A stretch of 64,000 nucleotides of DNA, taken from NCBI RefSeq assembly GCF_030463565.1, contig NC_134652.1, positions 15,787,397-15,851,396 of the forward strand, read 5' to 3'. A program made the translations under genes and the position numbers. Position 1 is the stretch's first letter; each line of letters opens with the position of its first letter. The notes under the pieces are model-generated. The model did not search any database. It had not been told where the DNA came from and was given only the letters and a program-made list of their open reading frames with translations. Below, in pieces: positions 22,273-34,671 of this stretch. Source of the DNA: Pelecanus crispus (lineage: Eukaryota; Chordata; Aves; Pelecaniformes; Pelecanidae).

Positions 22273-25200
22273 ATGGCGGTGGTGCCCCTGCGGCCCTGCA
22301 GAGGTGCTGGCCGCCTCCTGCCGCTGCTGTGCGGGGGGGCGAGGAGCAAGGCAGCCTCCCTGAGCCCCGGGGTGCCGGTCCGCCTCACCCAGCGGCGCTA
22401 CAAGAAGGACGTGCTGCCCTCCCCCGAGGGGCCCGTGCCCTCCGTCTCCATCACCGAGATCCGTCAGTACCTGCGGGCCCAGGGCATCCCCTTCCACGAT
22501 GGGTACAGCTGCCTGCACACCCCCAGCCTCTTCACCGACGGCCGGGAGGACCAGCCGCCTGCCGCCAACGCCCCTTACACACTTTTCATTGACAAGATGA
22601 CGGGCAGCTTCCTGTGCACGGCCACCCTGGCCGAGGGCACATGGCAGGACTTCCAGGCCAACGTGGAGCTGCGGCACCGCGGCGTTCCCCCCGCCAGCTC
22701 GGAGGAGCCGGAGGAGGACACGCGACGGGCTCGTGAGGATGCCCGCTGCATCTGGGACCGGGCGCTGCCGCTCTGGGAGCTGCTGGACGAGGATGAGACC
22801 AACAAGACTAAGGCCATGTTCGGCATCTCCCTGGTGACGGATGCCACCCTGAAACGCTTTGGGGTGCGTTATCTGAGGACTGCTAAGTCCCTTGTCTTCC
22901 CCTGGTTCAGCCCCCGTGATGCGACCCTGAAAGGCCTGAAGTTGGTGAGGGTGGAGAAGAAGGGGGACGCGGTAGCTTACGCGGAAGAGACTTTACCCCG
23001 CTTCGATTCCTATCGCAATCTCTTTGGGCTGCCCCTGATTGGCCGCCGAGACACAGAGCTGGTCTTAACTGGGTGGGAGCTGGACGCCCTGGCCCTGCAC
23101 CAAGCTACGGGGGTGGCCAGCCTGGCCCTGCCACGGGGGGCCACCTGCCTGCCCCCTGCCCTTCTGCCCTACCTGGAGCAGTTCAAGCGCATCACGCTAT
23201 GGCTGGGCGAGGACCTGCGCTCCTGGGAAGCCGCCAAGCTCTTCGCTCGCAAGCTGAGTCTCAAGCGTTGCTCCCTGGTGCGCCCCGGCGACCTGCAGCC
23301 CCGGCCCTTGGCAGCTCTGAACCAGGGCCTGAACCTCACCAAGATCCTGCGTGCCGCCTTGCCTGCCAGCCACAAATCCATCGTCTCCTTCCGGCAGCTG
23401 CGCGAGGAGGTGTTCGGGGAGCTGGTCAACACCGAGCAGGTGGCCGGCGTCAAGTGGGCGCGCTTCCCTGAGCTCAACAAGCTCCTCAAAGGGCACCGCA
23501 GAGGGGAGCTCACCGTCTTCACAGGTGATGGGCAAACGCCTGGTGGAGGCGGGGAGCAAGGCCTCTTTGGTGGCTTCACCCTCCTGGGGGTGACACCTCA
23601 TGAGTCTTCCTGGTCCCTTTCTGCTCATGGCTTCGGCTGAGCCCATTGTGGCAGTGCACGAGAGGCTGGGGCGCGTTCCTGGGTGCGGTGGGGCCAGGCA
23701 CAGTGGTGTGAGGATGGGCTCCATACCTGGGGTGGCGCAGGGACTCCTGGGGTGTCCCTTCCCCCTGCTCCCATCCGCAGCCTCCTTTCCGAGCCCTCTC
23801 TGTGCCCCACCGCCTGCTGCCCAGCCCTTCCCTGCACCCCACAGGGATCCGCTGGCTGTTGGAGGTGACGCATGTGTGCCTGGACACACAGCCTGGTGCG
23901 AGACACTGCTTGTTTATGGTGGGAGTGCTGTGGATGGGCCGCTCTTAGTCCACTTCCCAGCACTTCCACCTCTAAACGACCCCCTGGTGCATTCAGGACA
24001 GGCCAGATCTTCTCCCCCAGCTAATTCCTGCTGTTGTCCCCTTGTGCCAGGCCCAACGGGCAGTGGGAAGACGACCTTTATCAGCGAGTACGCGCTGGAC
24101 CTGTGCATGCAGGGGGTGTGCACACTGTGGGGCAGCTTCGAGATCAACAATGTCCGCCTGGCCAAGATCATGCTGACGCAGTTTGCCGCCCAGCGCCTGG
24201 AGGACCAGCTGGAGCTGTACGACGAGTGGGCTGACCGCTTTGAGGACCTCCCGCTCTACTTCATGACCTTCCACGGCCAGCAGAACATCAAGTATGGTCC
24301 CACATCTTTGTCCCCAGTGGCGTTTACCCCTTGCGGCGTGTGCTGTGGGGTCCTGGAGTGCCGAGGCTCTTCTCCTGCAGTGGGTTGTGGATCTGGGGGT
24401 GGCAGGAGGCACACTGGGGCTGGTCAAGTCCCGGGATTGGCACATGGGGGCTGCGTGGCTCAACCAGCCGCATCCCTGCTGTCACAGGGGCTGTGACAGC
24501 CTCCTTCTGGGATGGGGATGAAGGGAGGGGACCTGTTCCTCTGCTAGGTGGCTGCTCTAAAACCATTCTCTGCCCCTGGCAGGATGTGTCCCCCCACACC
24601 CTTCTCACCTCAATCAGCACTGCTGTTTGCTGAGGAGGGAGGACAGGCACCTCCAGCTCCTTTTATTCACTGGGTGCTGTGGCGCCTGCAAGCATCCCCA
24701 TGTGCCCTGAGTATCCCCACAGACGGGGGGGATCATGGGACGGTGGGTAGGGGCTGTGTGGGCAGCAGCTGGGTCCTCCCCGTCCAGCCACCCTTGCCTG
24801 TGGGGATGGGGCTGCCCCTGTCTGGCGATGGAGTTGACGCAGAGATGGGACGTGCCCAGGGCCCAGCGGGAGCCAGTCTGGTACCTCCCAGCTCTGCCTC
24901 TCCGTGCGCCTGTGCCTGGCTTAGCATCCCCATCCCCGCCTCTGCTGATCTCGGCTGATCCCGGTCTCCCCCTGCCCAGGACGGTGATTGACACCATGCA
25001 GCACGCCGTCTACATGTACGACATCACCCACGTGGTTGTCGACAACCTGCAGTTCATGATGGGACACGAGCACCTCTCTGTGGACAGGTAGCCCTTCTCC
25101 CAGCCACCCCCTCCTTCTTCCGCCACCCTCATCGCTGGAACTGGCCATGTCGGTGTTGCGGCAGGGGCTGGGGACCTACAGGGGGTGTCCTCTTTAGTCC

Positions 25201-26523
25201 TGTTTGGCCACCCTGTTTTGTTGAAGGGTGATCACTGCCCTGGGGAGGAAGAGGTGGGAAAGGGTTAGCCAGTTACCTGTGATCCCTGTTGTGCCCCATC
25301 CCTTTGGCTGTGTGGGTCCGGCTGCCCCACAGAGTGTAAGCCTGGACCCCATGATGCTTCCTGCTGTGGGGCTGAACCTGGCAGCACCTTGCTGCCCCCG
25401 CCCCAGCAGTGCCAGCCCCTGAGCCTGTTCTCACTGCCGTGGCAGGCTTGCTGCCCAGGACTACATCGTTGGTGCCTTCCGCAAGTTCGCCACGGACAAC
25501 ACCTGCCACATCACGCTGGTCATCCATCCCCGCAAGGAGGATGACGAAAAGGAGCTGCAGACAGCCTCCATCTTTGGCTCTGCCAAGGTGAGCTGGGCCG
25601 GGGTGGCCCTTCCAGTCCCTTGAGCACAGTGTGTTTCCAGAAGGGGCTGGGATATGTTGGGCAGCTGTCCCCAGCTCCCACCAGCACCCTGAGTCATCAC
25701 CGGGGACCTGAAAGGTGCTGTGAGGGGCCAGATGTCCCCAGGACTCCTGTCACTTGCTGAAGATGTGTGGAGTCCCAGTTTGGCCAGGCCTTGGTTGGGA
25801 GGTGCAGACAGGGATCAAACCCTTCACCAGCTAAAGCTCTGTTGGGGCCTTAGGTGTAGTTAATTAATGCTCGCTGACTGTGAGTGGGATGTGGTATGAG
25901 ATAATTAAAGGAGGAGCCAGGGAGGGTACAGGGATGGGCTCGCTGAGTGCTCCAGTCTCTGCTGTGATGCTGAACAACCCTGCGGTGGTGGGCAGGAGGT
26001 GCTCTGTGAGTGCACAGCCCTCCTCTGCTCCCTTGTTTCCCCAGGCGTGCAATGGCTTCAGCTCGAGCCTGTCTGCCCGGCGGGTCGCTGGGATGTCCTG
26101 AGGGAAGACAAGGGGTTGGTGTCGGGGAGGTGCTGGAGTTGCCGTGGCCTGGGATGCCCCGTAACAGGGCTCAAAGGAGCTGGGCAGGCAGCCCATGAGC
26201 ACCTCCGAGCCCCGTGACTCGGCTGCGTCCCCAGCACCCTCCTGGAGATGTTTTCCTCTCCCCAGGCTAGCCAGGAGGCCGACAACGTCCTCATCCTGCA
26301 GGACCGTAAGCTGGTGACGGGGCCAGGGAAGCGCTACCTGCAGGTGTCCAAGAACCGCTTTGACGGGGACGTGGGTGTCTTCCCCCTGGAGTTCAGCAAG
26401 GCCTCGCTCACCTTCTCATCCTCTGGCAAAAGCAAGGTCAGACTGAAGAAGATGAAGGAGGAGAAGGCGCTTTCAGCCAAGAAGGCTCCAGAGGGAGGCT
26501 CGGGAGCCTCCAAGAAGCCGTAA
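22273..26523 (+). CDS. TWNK: Twinkle mitochondrial DNA helicase
   Basis: Hexameric 5'-3' helicase of the mtDNA replisome, acting in mitochondrial nucleoids with POLG and mtSSB. Five exons: 22273-23524, 24051-24291, 24980-25087, 25446-25587, 26266-26523; 666 aa against 684 in human. The N-terminus is Arg/Ala-rich and suits a targeting peptide. A primase-like region (about 60-370) is followed by a RecA-type helicase domain. The Walker A motif GPTGSGKTT (about 418-426) has its first Gly codon split by intron 1. Walker B is [10 protein letters not shown], and [14 protein letters not shown] and [18 protein letters not shown] are conserved C-terminal blocks. The tail is Lys-rich. Reading through the exon 4 donor would add 11 residues and a stop, resembling the truncated human Twinky form. 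Shares a promoter with MRPL43. Confidence 0.97.
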
Positions 26524-27520
26524 GCCTGGCAGGTCTCTCCTTTGGTCCGTCAGGAGGGACGGGGACTGGTGCTGGGAGCACGGGGCTGGGGTACGCCAGC
26601 CCCTCTCCCCCAGGAGCTGTAGCCACACGCTGCTGTGGTCTTTTCTCCTCTTGTACGAACAAGCCTCTTGGCTGCCAGTACGGTGTCTCTGAGACGTAGG
26701 ACCACCGTGAGAGGAGGAGTGGGCTCATCCCAGAGAAGAGTGGCCAGGGGAGGGTGCTTTGGCAAACGCTGGCTGCTCTGTACTGGTGCTAAGTGCTGGG
26801 AGCACGGAGGGGAGCGGAGTCAGTGTGGGCTGGGTTGACGGGGGGCAGTGACCTGCCACCCCAGGGCTTGGGAATCTCTGGACCTGGGGCAGGTTGTTAA
26901 ATTGTGGCTAAAATGGAGCCAAAATCCTGGGCTGTCACTGGTGGGAGGGACTGTGTGGGGGGACTGTGCAGAGGGACACATGGTGGGAACCCCCCACCCC
27001 ATCATGGGTGGGGAGGTGTCTGGGCTCGGTCCTGACTGAGATGGAGCCAGCGAGGGGACGGTGGTGAAGGGAAGCGTGGGAGATTGGGGACGGCTCTTGC
27101 CCCAGAGCTGTGCGCTCAGTGGGAAGTGGTGGGAGCTGGGCCCCCATGGCACTGCTGCTGGCGATGGGCTGAGGGCAGCGCTGGCGTCCTGCGCCAGCAG
27201 GTGGGTGCGACGTGGCGCTCGCCGGCTCTGCCCGCTCAGCGAACGCCTGACCCAGCCCCCTTTGCTCAGGGTCTCCCCCAGCCCCTTTCTGCAGGGAGCA
27301 TCACCAGCAGTAAAACCTCGGGGGGAGCAGCCCTGCTTGCTCTGCTGGGCCGGGGGGGCAGCCACCCCCGTGCCCCCTGGGCTGCGGGCAGCAAATACTG
27401 TGACCTGGCCAGTCCTCGCCGTGGTCGGACGAGTCCACGGCCGGATCTTGGTCTAATCTCCCTTTTTTTTTTTTTCCCCCCCTTCCTAGTTTTATTAAAG
27501 CAGAAATGTGAGTGCCGTTC
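26524..27520 (+). other. TWNK: TWNK 3'UTR
   Basis: About 1 kb of 3'UTR running from the stop codon to the ATTAAA at 27494. No other coding potential is supported. A T/C homopolymer tract lies at about 27462-27484, just before the signal. Confidence 0.65.
27494..27499 (+). terminator. TWNK: TWNK poly(A) signal
   Basis: ATTAAA, a common variant signal, followed by GTGAGTGCCGTTCCTGTGTC, a GU-rich downstream element. Confidence 0.7.
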
Positions 27521-28559
27521 CTGTGTCGCTGTCCCTGTGACAGGGTGACCCTGGGGCCGGGGGAGTACCCTGGTCAGGGAGGGGGTGGCCCCCAGAGGAC
27601 TGGGGGGACGCATTGCCGGAGGGCGTCCCCGCTGCGCAGAGCATCCCGCCCGGGCCTGGCACACGGGTCATTTACAGCCTCCGTGCCGGGCATAGTTTTA
27701 ACCTGAGCCATAATGAGGGGCCAGGGCGGGCAGGCGGTACACACCCAGCCCCGGGTTTCCGGGGTGCACCGGCTCTCCAGGTCCAGGAGAGCACCCTTGG
27801 GTGCTGTCGGCGTGGGTGTGAGCCCCCCAGGGCAGGCCGGGGGTGATGGCGGAGGCAGGTCCCGGGGAAGCCGAGGTAAGGCAGGGGGTGGCGGGGGGAG
27901 CCAGGCCCCCAGCACAGCTGGGCCAGGGTTTGCATGGAGGCGTGGGTGGGGGCTGTGGGTGTCCCCCCGAGGGCCCCTCCGGCTCCCTGGCTCCCGTTTC
28001 CCCCCAGTCCAGCCCAGGGCGGGTGCTGTGGAGTGGAAGTGGGGCAGTGGGAAAGCCTGGGACCCCCATCTCCCACCCATCCCTCCTTGGGGCTGGGATG
28101 GGGTGATGGAGCCAAGCGTTGGAGAGGGTCCGGGCAATGGCAGACCCCCGTGGGGCAGGTGGGCGCCCGCGGCTTCCTGGGCTGCGGGTGGGTTGCTGTG
28201 AGGTTTTTCCTCTCTGCTTTCCCCCAGTTTGGGGCTCTTGGAGGGGCAGGGGTAGCAAGAGCTGTAACATCCCATGGTGGGAGGGGGGCAGCAGCCGGGG
28301 CAGGGCCCCCCCCAGCCCCCTTGGGCGGGTGCTGGGCTCCCCAAACAGCTGTGAGGGGTGAAATCCTCGGGGGCGACCTTCACCCCGTGGGGGGGGGGGC
28401 TGCTCTGGGGGATGGAGGGCCCCGGGGCAGGGCTTGGCCGGTGCAATGAAGGGGATGGGCCCCTCGGCCCGGGGGTCCCCGGGACCGACGTGACTGGGGC
28501 CGTGCTGGGTGAGGGTGACCCACGCGGGGCTCCCCCTCCCCCCCGCACCCCACAGCCCC
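27521..28559. other. Intergenic stretch TWNK-LZTS2
   Basis: About 1 kb of GC-rich, mostly G-on-plus sequence with no recognisable gene. It leads into the LZTS2 CpG island. Confidence 0.5.
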
Positions 28560-28719
28560 CCCCCGATCCCCCCTCCCCGTCCCGCTCGGGGGGGCGTGGC
28601 CTCGCGGCGCGGGGGCGGGGCCCGGCGGGGGGCGGGGCCTCGGGAGGGGCGGGGCCTGCGCGAGGGCGTGGCGGGCGGCGGGGCGCGGCGCGGCGCGGGA
28701 GGGCGGCAGCGGGGCCGCG
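28560..28719 (+). promoter_or_regulatory. LZTS2: LZTS2 CpG-island promoter and non-coding exon 1
   Basis: Dense GC boxes (GGGGCGGGG-type words repeated at about 28610-28665) lead into an exon ending GGGGCCGCG with the donor GTGAGT at 28720. The position, orientation and strong donor fit a first, untranslated exon of LZTS2. The exact start site is not visible. Confidence 0.6.
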
Positions 28720-28779
28720 GTGAGTGCGGGGGCCGCGGCCGGGGGGGTCGCGCGGGGCCGGGGGGGCTGCGGCGGCGCT

Positions 28780-29480
28780 GGGGGCGGGCCGGGGGGCGGC
28801 CGAGGCGCGGGGGTCCCGGGGGCCGCTTCGGGGGTGGTTTGGGGGCGCTGCGGGGGAGCTGCCGGCGCTTGGGGGGTTAGGGGGGCCGGGCCCCCGGGGG
28901 CCGCTTTGGGGGGCGGGTCCGGGGCGCTCTGGGGGAGTGGGGGGCAGCGGCGGCCCTGGGGCGCCGTGGGGCGCTTTGGGGGTGTTTCAGGGGCACTTTG
29001 GGGGTGTCCTGGGGAGGCAGAGGCCCAGGGGCCCCGTGGGGCACTTTGGGGGTGTTTTGGAGCACTTTGGGGGCACTTTAGGGGAGCTGTGGGGCAGCAG
29101 AGGCCCAGAGGCTCTGTGAGACACTTTGGGGGTGTTTTAGGGGCACTTTGGGGGAGCTGCGGGGCAGCAGAAGCCCAGGGGCTCTTTGAGGCACTTTGGG
29201 GGTGTTGTGGGGCACTTTGGGAGTGTTGTGGGGCAGCACAGGGCCCGGGGCTCCGTGGGGCAGTTTGGGGGTGTCATGGGGAACTTTGGGGGTGGTTTAG
29301 GGCACTTTGGGGGAGCTGTGGGGCAGCGGGGGCCCGGGGGAACCGTGGGACAGTCAGGGGAGCCCTGGGGTCGGGCGGGGTGGAAGCACTGTGGGGCAGG
29401 CTGGGCGCTGCGGGGCTCAGTGGGGCAGCGTGGGATGGGTGGGAGGGCAGGGGGGGGCGTGGGGCAGACAAGGGAGGCAG
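28780..29480. repeat. G-rich minisatellite in LZTS2 intron 1
   Basis: Degenerate tandem array of about 70-bp units, each made of a GGGGCAGCAGAGGCCCAGG-like block followed by one or two GGCACTTTGGGGGTGTT-like blocks of about 22 bp. GGCAGCA landmarks recur near 29092, 29163 and 29232. The + strand is rich in G3-G5 runs, so many G-quadruplexes are possible. Open frames of up to about 287 codons across it are a by-product of composition. Confidence 0.85.
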
Positions 29481-30418
29481 CATCCCCCAGGGAGCCTCGG
29501 GATGCGGGGAGGACTGGAGGGGGGCACAGCTAGGCGCGGGGGGTGTCCACCCCAGATGTGCCGGGTGCGTGTGGGGGGGATGAGGGGCTGCTTCTGCCTG
29601 CCCTGGGGGGCCCTGAGGTGCCATCGAGCCACGGGGGCCCCTGGGGGCCCGAAGCACCCAGCAGCTCAGGGTGGGGGTCCGGCCGAGCAGGGACTGAACC
29701 TTCCCTTGCTGTTTTGGGGTCGGAACGGTGGGATCTGGCTTTGCTGTGCTCCGGCCGGAGCAGCTGGCGGTGACGCCGCCCCAGTTGCTGACTGGTTTTA
29801 CTGGGTGGCCGGAGGGAGGTTTCACAGGGCGCTGGCAGCTGGCCGGGCGGCCGCCCCCCAACCCCAAGTGCTTGTCCCCCTTGGGCGGCGGTGGGACCCT
29901 TTCGGTGGGCTGTAGGGGCTTGTGGGAGGGGGAAGATGGAGTCCCCACTGCCTCCCAGCCCGGCCACTGAGCGCGGGGCCCCGGCAGGTCCATGGCTGTG
30001 CAGGGACCCGGCTGTCCCCAGGGGCGTCCCCCTGACCCGCACGTCCCAGGGGGGTTTCGCTGTGGTGGGGTGCTGCGCCTTGCCTGGCTGCAGCTGGGGA
30101 GGACCAAGATGTCCCTTTGGGACAGGGGCCTCCGTGTCCCTGCCGGGTCCCTGATCCCTGCTCCTGCCCCTCCAGCAGCGTCAGGTCCCCTCGGGGGGCC
30201 GTGGTCCCCACCACCCTTCCCGTCATGGCCGCAGCCCTCCCTGCGCACTGGGAGCAGTGTACCTGCCACCGGGCTGCCCTGCCAGCCCCTGTGCCACGCT
30301 GGCACCGCCTGCCCCAGCCCTGCCGGCCAGGGGACTTGGGCAGGGGGGGCAGTGGGGGACACAGGGACCCCCGCTGCCATTTGGCAGCCTGACCTCCTCT
30401 TTCTCCTTCCCGCTTCAG

Positions 30419-30487
30419 GGGCCGGTGGAGCTGTGTTCGTGGTGCGGTGGCCCGAGCGGACCGGACGGATGGGCAGCAGCTGGCGAG
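30419..30487 (+). other. LZTS2: Candidate LZTS2 non-coding exon 2
   Basis: A 69-bp segment with an acceptor (CTCCTTCCCGCTTCAG) and donor (GCGAG|GTGAGC) between the CpG island and the coding exons. It contains an in-frame ATG (at about 30468) that would start a short upstream frame. Support is splice-signal quality only. Confidence 0.4.
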
Positions 30488-31772
30488 GTGAGCAGAGGTG
30501 GGGGGGTCACCCACCTTCCCACCCGGGGGTGTCACGGGCACGGTGTGAGGTTGTGGTGCCCGGGGACGGCACGCGACGGTGGGGGGGGCTGGCTCACCGG
30601 CATCTCTCCCCTGCGGCCCCCCCGCTGGGCGCTGGCGGGCAGATTGATTTCAGGTGACAGCTCGGCAGGCAAGACCATGCGGGCAGCGGCCCCCCCTGCC
30701 CGCGCCCTGTGCCAGCTGCAGCCATGTGCGAGATGCGATGAGGCAGCGGGGGACGGATCTGGCCCGTCGGCTGCCTCGCGTCACGCAGGCGTATGGCGTG
30801 GGTTGGGGCGGGGGGGCTGCAGTGGGGCACTGGCAGAACCGCCCCGGCTAGAGGGGGGGTGTGTGGGGCAGGAGCGAGGGGCACCCATGTGTTGGGGCTG
30901 GGAAAGAGCCTGGTGCCCGCATCCTGGGATGCCCACCTGCCTGGCAGCTGCCCCCTCAGTGGAGGGGGTGGCTGGTGAGGGTTGAGCGAGGGGGTCCCTG
31001 GGGCAGAGCCCCCTGCCCTGTGCTGCTTCATGTGGGCTCCCACCCACCTCCCTGGTACTCTGGTAGCAGAGGGGGCTGCGTGGTGCGGCCCCCCCACCCC
31101 GGCCATGGGTCAGGGGAAAGACCCCCTGCCCGACCCCCTGGGTAGTTGGGGTTTGGCAAGCAGGTGGGCAGGGGCTGGTGGCTCTCCGGGGGACCCTGCA
31201 CCGCACTGTGGATGATTGGGGGTGAGGGGCACCCTCTGTGCAGTCACTGCAGAGAGGTGGGGGCTGTGGGGCAGGGGAAGTGGCTGCCCCTGGTTTGTGG
31301 GGCTGCCCCTGGCTCTTCGTGGGGGCTGTGCTGGCGGGCGCCGTGGGGCAGGCAAGCGGGCAGGCTGCCCGGGAGCTGGCTCTCCGTGGGCCTCTTGGGA
31401 TTCGCCTCCAGCCCTGGCATGCTTCCCGCAGCGGGGTCACGCCAGGGCACAGCGGGGGGCAGGACCACATCGCTGCTGCCTCGCGGTGCCGCCGGCACCC
31501 CACAGCCCCTGGCACCTCCGGGCTGCTCCCCCGGCACGCTAACCCTGGCTCGGGGGGTGCTGCTGCCACCCCCCTAGCTAATTCTCATTTTATTCTGGTT
31601 CGTTTGGCATCTCCTTCTGCCTGCTTCCCCTCCGGCTGGCCTGTGCCCGTGAGATTGGGGATGGGAGATGGGGGTTCAGAGGTGTCCCCGTGTCCACCCA
31701 GGGATGATGGCAGCCGTCGGGGCATGACTGATGCTGCCCGCTGCCCTGACACCCCGTCTCCCTTGCCCGCAG
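30488..31772. other. Non-coding, probable LZTS2 intron
   Basis: About 1.3 kb with no recognisable coding exon or repeat family. It ends in the acceptor CTTGCCCGCAG before the first coding exon. Confidence 0.5.
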
Positions 31773-31811
31773 GCTGCCCGCGCGCTCCTGCCCGCCGGGG
31801 GCCACCCCGCC

Positions 31812-34671
31812 ATGGCCATCGTGCAGACGCTGCCGGTGCCCCTCGAGGCCGCCGCTGAGGGGGCCGCACAGCTCCGTGCCGCCGCCCGCTCGCCCCCCGC
31901 CGCCATGGGCAGCGTCAGCAGCCTCCTGCCCGGCCGGCCCCGCCATGACCGTGCCGGCCAGCCCTGCGACAGGGGCCCCCCCGCCGCCTCCTTCCGCAAG
32001 CAGGAGGGGCTGCTCCGGGCCACCCCCGGGGACCCCCAGTCCCCCGAGGAGCCCTGTGCGGCCGTGCCCAGTGTCACCCACGCCTATTCCAACGGGGGCT
32101 TCTGCGGTGACTGGCTCGACGCCCCCTCTCCTGCCAGCCCCTGCAGCGACTCAGACGAGCCCCGCGATGACCGAGCCCTGAGCGGCCACCTCCGGGGGCC
32201 GCCCCCCAAGCTCGTCCCCGTCTCCGGCAAGCTGGAGGAGGTGAGGGGTGGGTGGCAGCGGGGTGGGTGGGTGCTGGGGTCTTGGCTTTGCTCCATGTGT
32301 CATGCTGGGGCTGTCGGCTCAGGCACGTGAACTGGGGCCACATTGGCCACGTTTTTGGTGTCCCTGGGGATGTGGTGGTCTCCATGCCCTTGATGTCCAC
32401 TCCTTCGTGCCAGGGGTGTGTATGGGAACCCACCTGGCCACCCCATGGAGGGGGGACGGAATGGGCAGCGACCAGCCCTTGTCTCCTTTTGGGTGCGAAG
32501 GCATTTGGGACTGGGGGCACCCCCCTGTCACCACCCCAGGCAGCCCCTCGGGAGGGCAGCGAGTGTGTGTGTGTGTCCCACCTCTCCCCCGACTCTCCTC
32601 TCTTCCCCTGGCAGAACGTGGAGAAGACCCTGATCCGCCCCATGGCCTTCAAGCCAGTGGTGCCCAAGCTCCGGAGCGCCCAGCCGGGCACGCGCCCGGG
32701 GCTCTCGGAGAGCCAGGTGAGCCTCACCCACTTGCTGGGTGCCGAGAAGCCCGGCTCCCTGAGCTGCCGCGCCAGCACCCTCTCGGACTCGGGGCGCAAC
32801 TCCCTCTCCAGCCTGCCCACCTACAGCACGGGCTGCAGCCAGCACCCCGAGGCGGGCGCCCTGCCAGCCACCCCCCATGGCCCCCCCGACCCCCCGGGGG
32901 GCTGCCGCCCCTCCAACTCGGACAGCGGGCGCTCGTCCTCCAGCAAGAGCACGGGCTCGCTGAGCGGCCGGGGCCGGCCCTCCTCGGAGAGCGGCTCCTG
33001 CGGGCGCTCACCCCTGCCCGGCGAGGAGGCCATGTTGGTGCGGGAGCTGGAGGACAAGCTACGGGAGAGGGAGGCCGAGCTGCGGCTCCTGCGTGACAGC
33101 CTGGACGAGAACGAGGTGGCCATCTGCCAGGTACGCCCCTGGCGTCCCCCTGTCCTGTCCCTGTCCCCCTCCCTGGGGCACCTTGTGTGGATGTCCCCCC
33201 TGGTTGCGGGGTGGGGGAGCCCCTTTGGGGACCCTTGCATGGGGATGCTTGTTTTCTGTGGTCTGGCAATGGGGTTTTTCCCCACTTGTGGGTGGTCCTG
33301 TATGGTCTCTGGGGGACCCTTGTATTATCTGAGGGGCCACTTGTACGGACTAGGGTGCCTCGTCTCGGGGTGCTCTCTCTTGGATGCACCTGGAGCTTCT
33401 CCCCACTGGTGGTGGGGCTTGGGGAGCCCTATAGACTCTGGGGGTGCTGACATGGGGGGACCAGCACAACGAGGGATGGGGAGCATGAGGAGCAGGGGGC
33501 ACCAATACATCGCACCCTTTCTGGACCCCTCCTCTGCCTTGCGGGGGGATGTGCCGCCCCCCTCCCTGTGGTGCCCATCCCGGGGAGGGCAGCAGAAGTT
33601 GGGGGGGTGCCATGCTGCCCCCCCAGCATGCCCCCCTCCCCTCCCAGGTGTACGAGGAGAAGCAGCGGCGCTGCGAGCAGGAGCTGGAGGGGCTGCGGCA
33701 GCGCTGCGCAGCCCAGGCGCGGCAGGCGGCCCAGGCGGCGCAGCGAGGGCAGCAGGTCCTGCAGCTCCAGGTGCTGCAGCTGCAGCAGGAGAAGCAGCAG
33801 CTGCAGGAGGACTTGGCCCAGCTGCTGCAGGAGCGGGAGCTGCTGGAGCGTCGCTGCGCCTCCTTCCAGCGCGAGCGCACCGAGATGGCACCCCGGCTGG
33901 AGGAGACCAAGTGGGAGGTGAGTCGCCCGATGGCGCAGGGCAAGTCGGGGGGTGCGGGCTCCGGCTGTGGGGGGGGTCCTGGCCAGCGCCTGAGCCCCGT
34001 CGTCCCTGCAGGTGTGCCAGAAGTCGGGGGAGATCTCGCTGCTGAAGCAGCAGCTGAAGGAGGCGCAGGCGGAGCTGGCGCAGCGGGGCGCCGAGCTGCT
34101 GGGGCTGCGGGCTCAGCTGCGGGAGGCACGGGCCCAGCTGCAGGCAGGCGAGCGGCGGGCGCAGGGGCTGCAGGAGGCCGCCCGCCTGAAGGCGCTGGAG
34201 CTGGAGGTCTGCGCCAACGAACTGCAGCGCCGCAAGAGCGAGGCCGACCTCTTCCGCGCCAAAGCCGGCCGGCTCGAGCAGGAGGTGGCGGGGCTGCGGG
34301 AAGCCACCCGCGGGCGATGCCCCCCACCCGGCGAGGGGTGCCCCCCACCCGGCGAGGAGCCGCGGGGCAGCGCGGGGCTGCGGCGGCAGCTGGAGCGGCT
34401 GCGAGCAGAGGTGGCCTTGGAGCGGCGGCGCGGGCAGGAGCAGCGGGACGCCTTCGAGCAGGAACGTGGCACGTGGCAGGGCGAGAAGGAGCGGGTCATC
34501 CGCTACCAGAAGCAGCTGCAGTACAGCTACATCCAGATGTACCGCCGCAACCGGCGGCTCGAGCAGCGGCTCCAGCATCTCCGGCTCCAGGGCGAGGACC
34601 CCCCGACCGAGCCCTGTGACCCCCCTGACCCTGACCCACCCTTCGAGGAGATCACTGCCACTGAGATCTGA
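31812..34671 (+). CDS. LZTS2: Leucine zipper putative tumour suppressor 2 (LAPSER1)
   Basis: Coiled-coil scaffold of the Fez1/LZTS family. In mammals LZTS2 restrains beta-catenin by nuclear export and affects katanin-dependent microtubule severing at centrosomes and midbodies. Four coding exons: 31812-32240, 32615-33130, 33648-33917, 34012-34671; 624 aa against 669 in human. The start gives MAIVQTLPVPLE, nearly identical to human. The first half is Ser/Pro-rich with conserved blocks LRGPPPKLVPVSGKLE and TLSDSGRNSLSSLPTYSTG. A long Gln/Glu/Leu coiled coil begins near residue 300 and holds LEETKWEVCQKSGEISLLKQ and VIRYQKQLQYSYIQMYRRN. It ends EITATEI, a class I PDZ-binding terminus. The bird copy has more Arg and Ala in the coil (GC-driven) and two adjacent PPPGEG-type repeats near 34320-34360. 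Confidence 0.96.

Noticed and set aside
21810-22388. Extended N-terminus for MRPL43 upstream of 22016
   Set aside because: It would cross the shared promoter; the ATG at 22016 gives the conserved family N-terminus.
22273-23640. TWNK as a single-exon gene ending at 23640
   Set aside because: A good donor at 23525 and the next exon restore the Walker A motif; the continued frame is intron.
28720-29583. Open frame of 287 codons, Gly/Ala/Trp-rich, on the + strand
   Set aside because: It is the translation of the G-rich intronic minisatellite; other frames over the same DNA are equally open.
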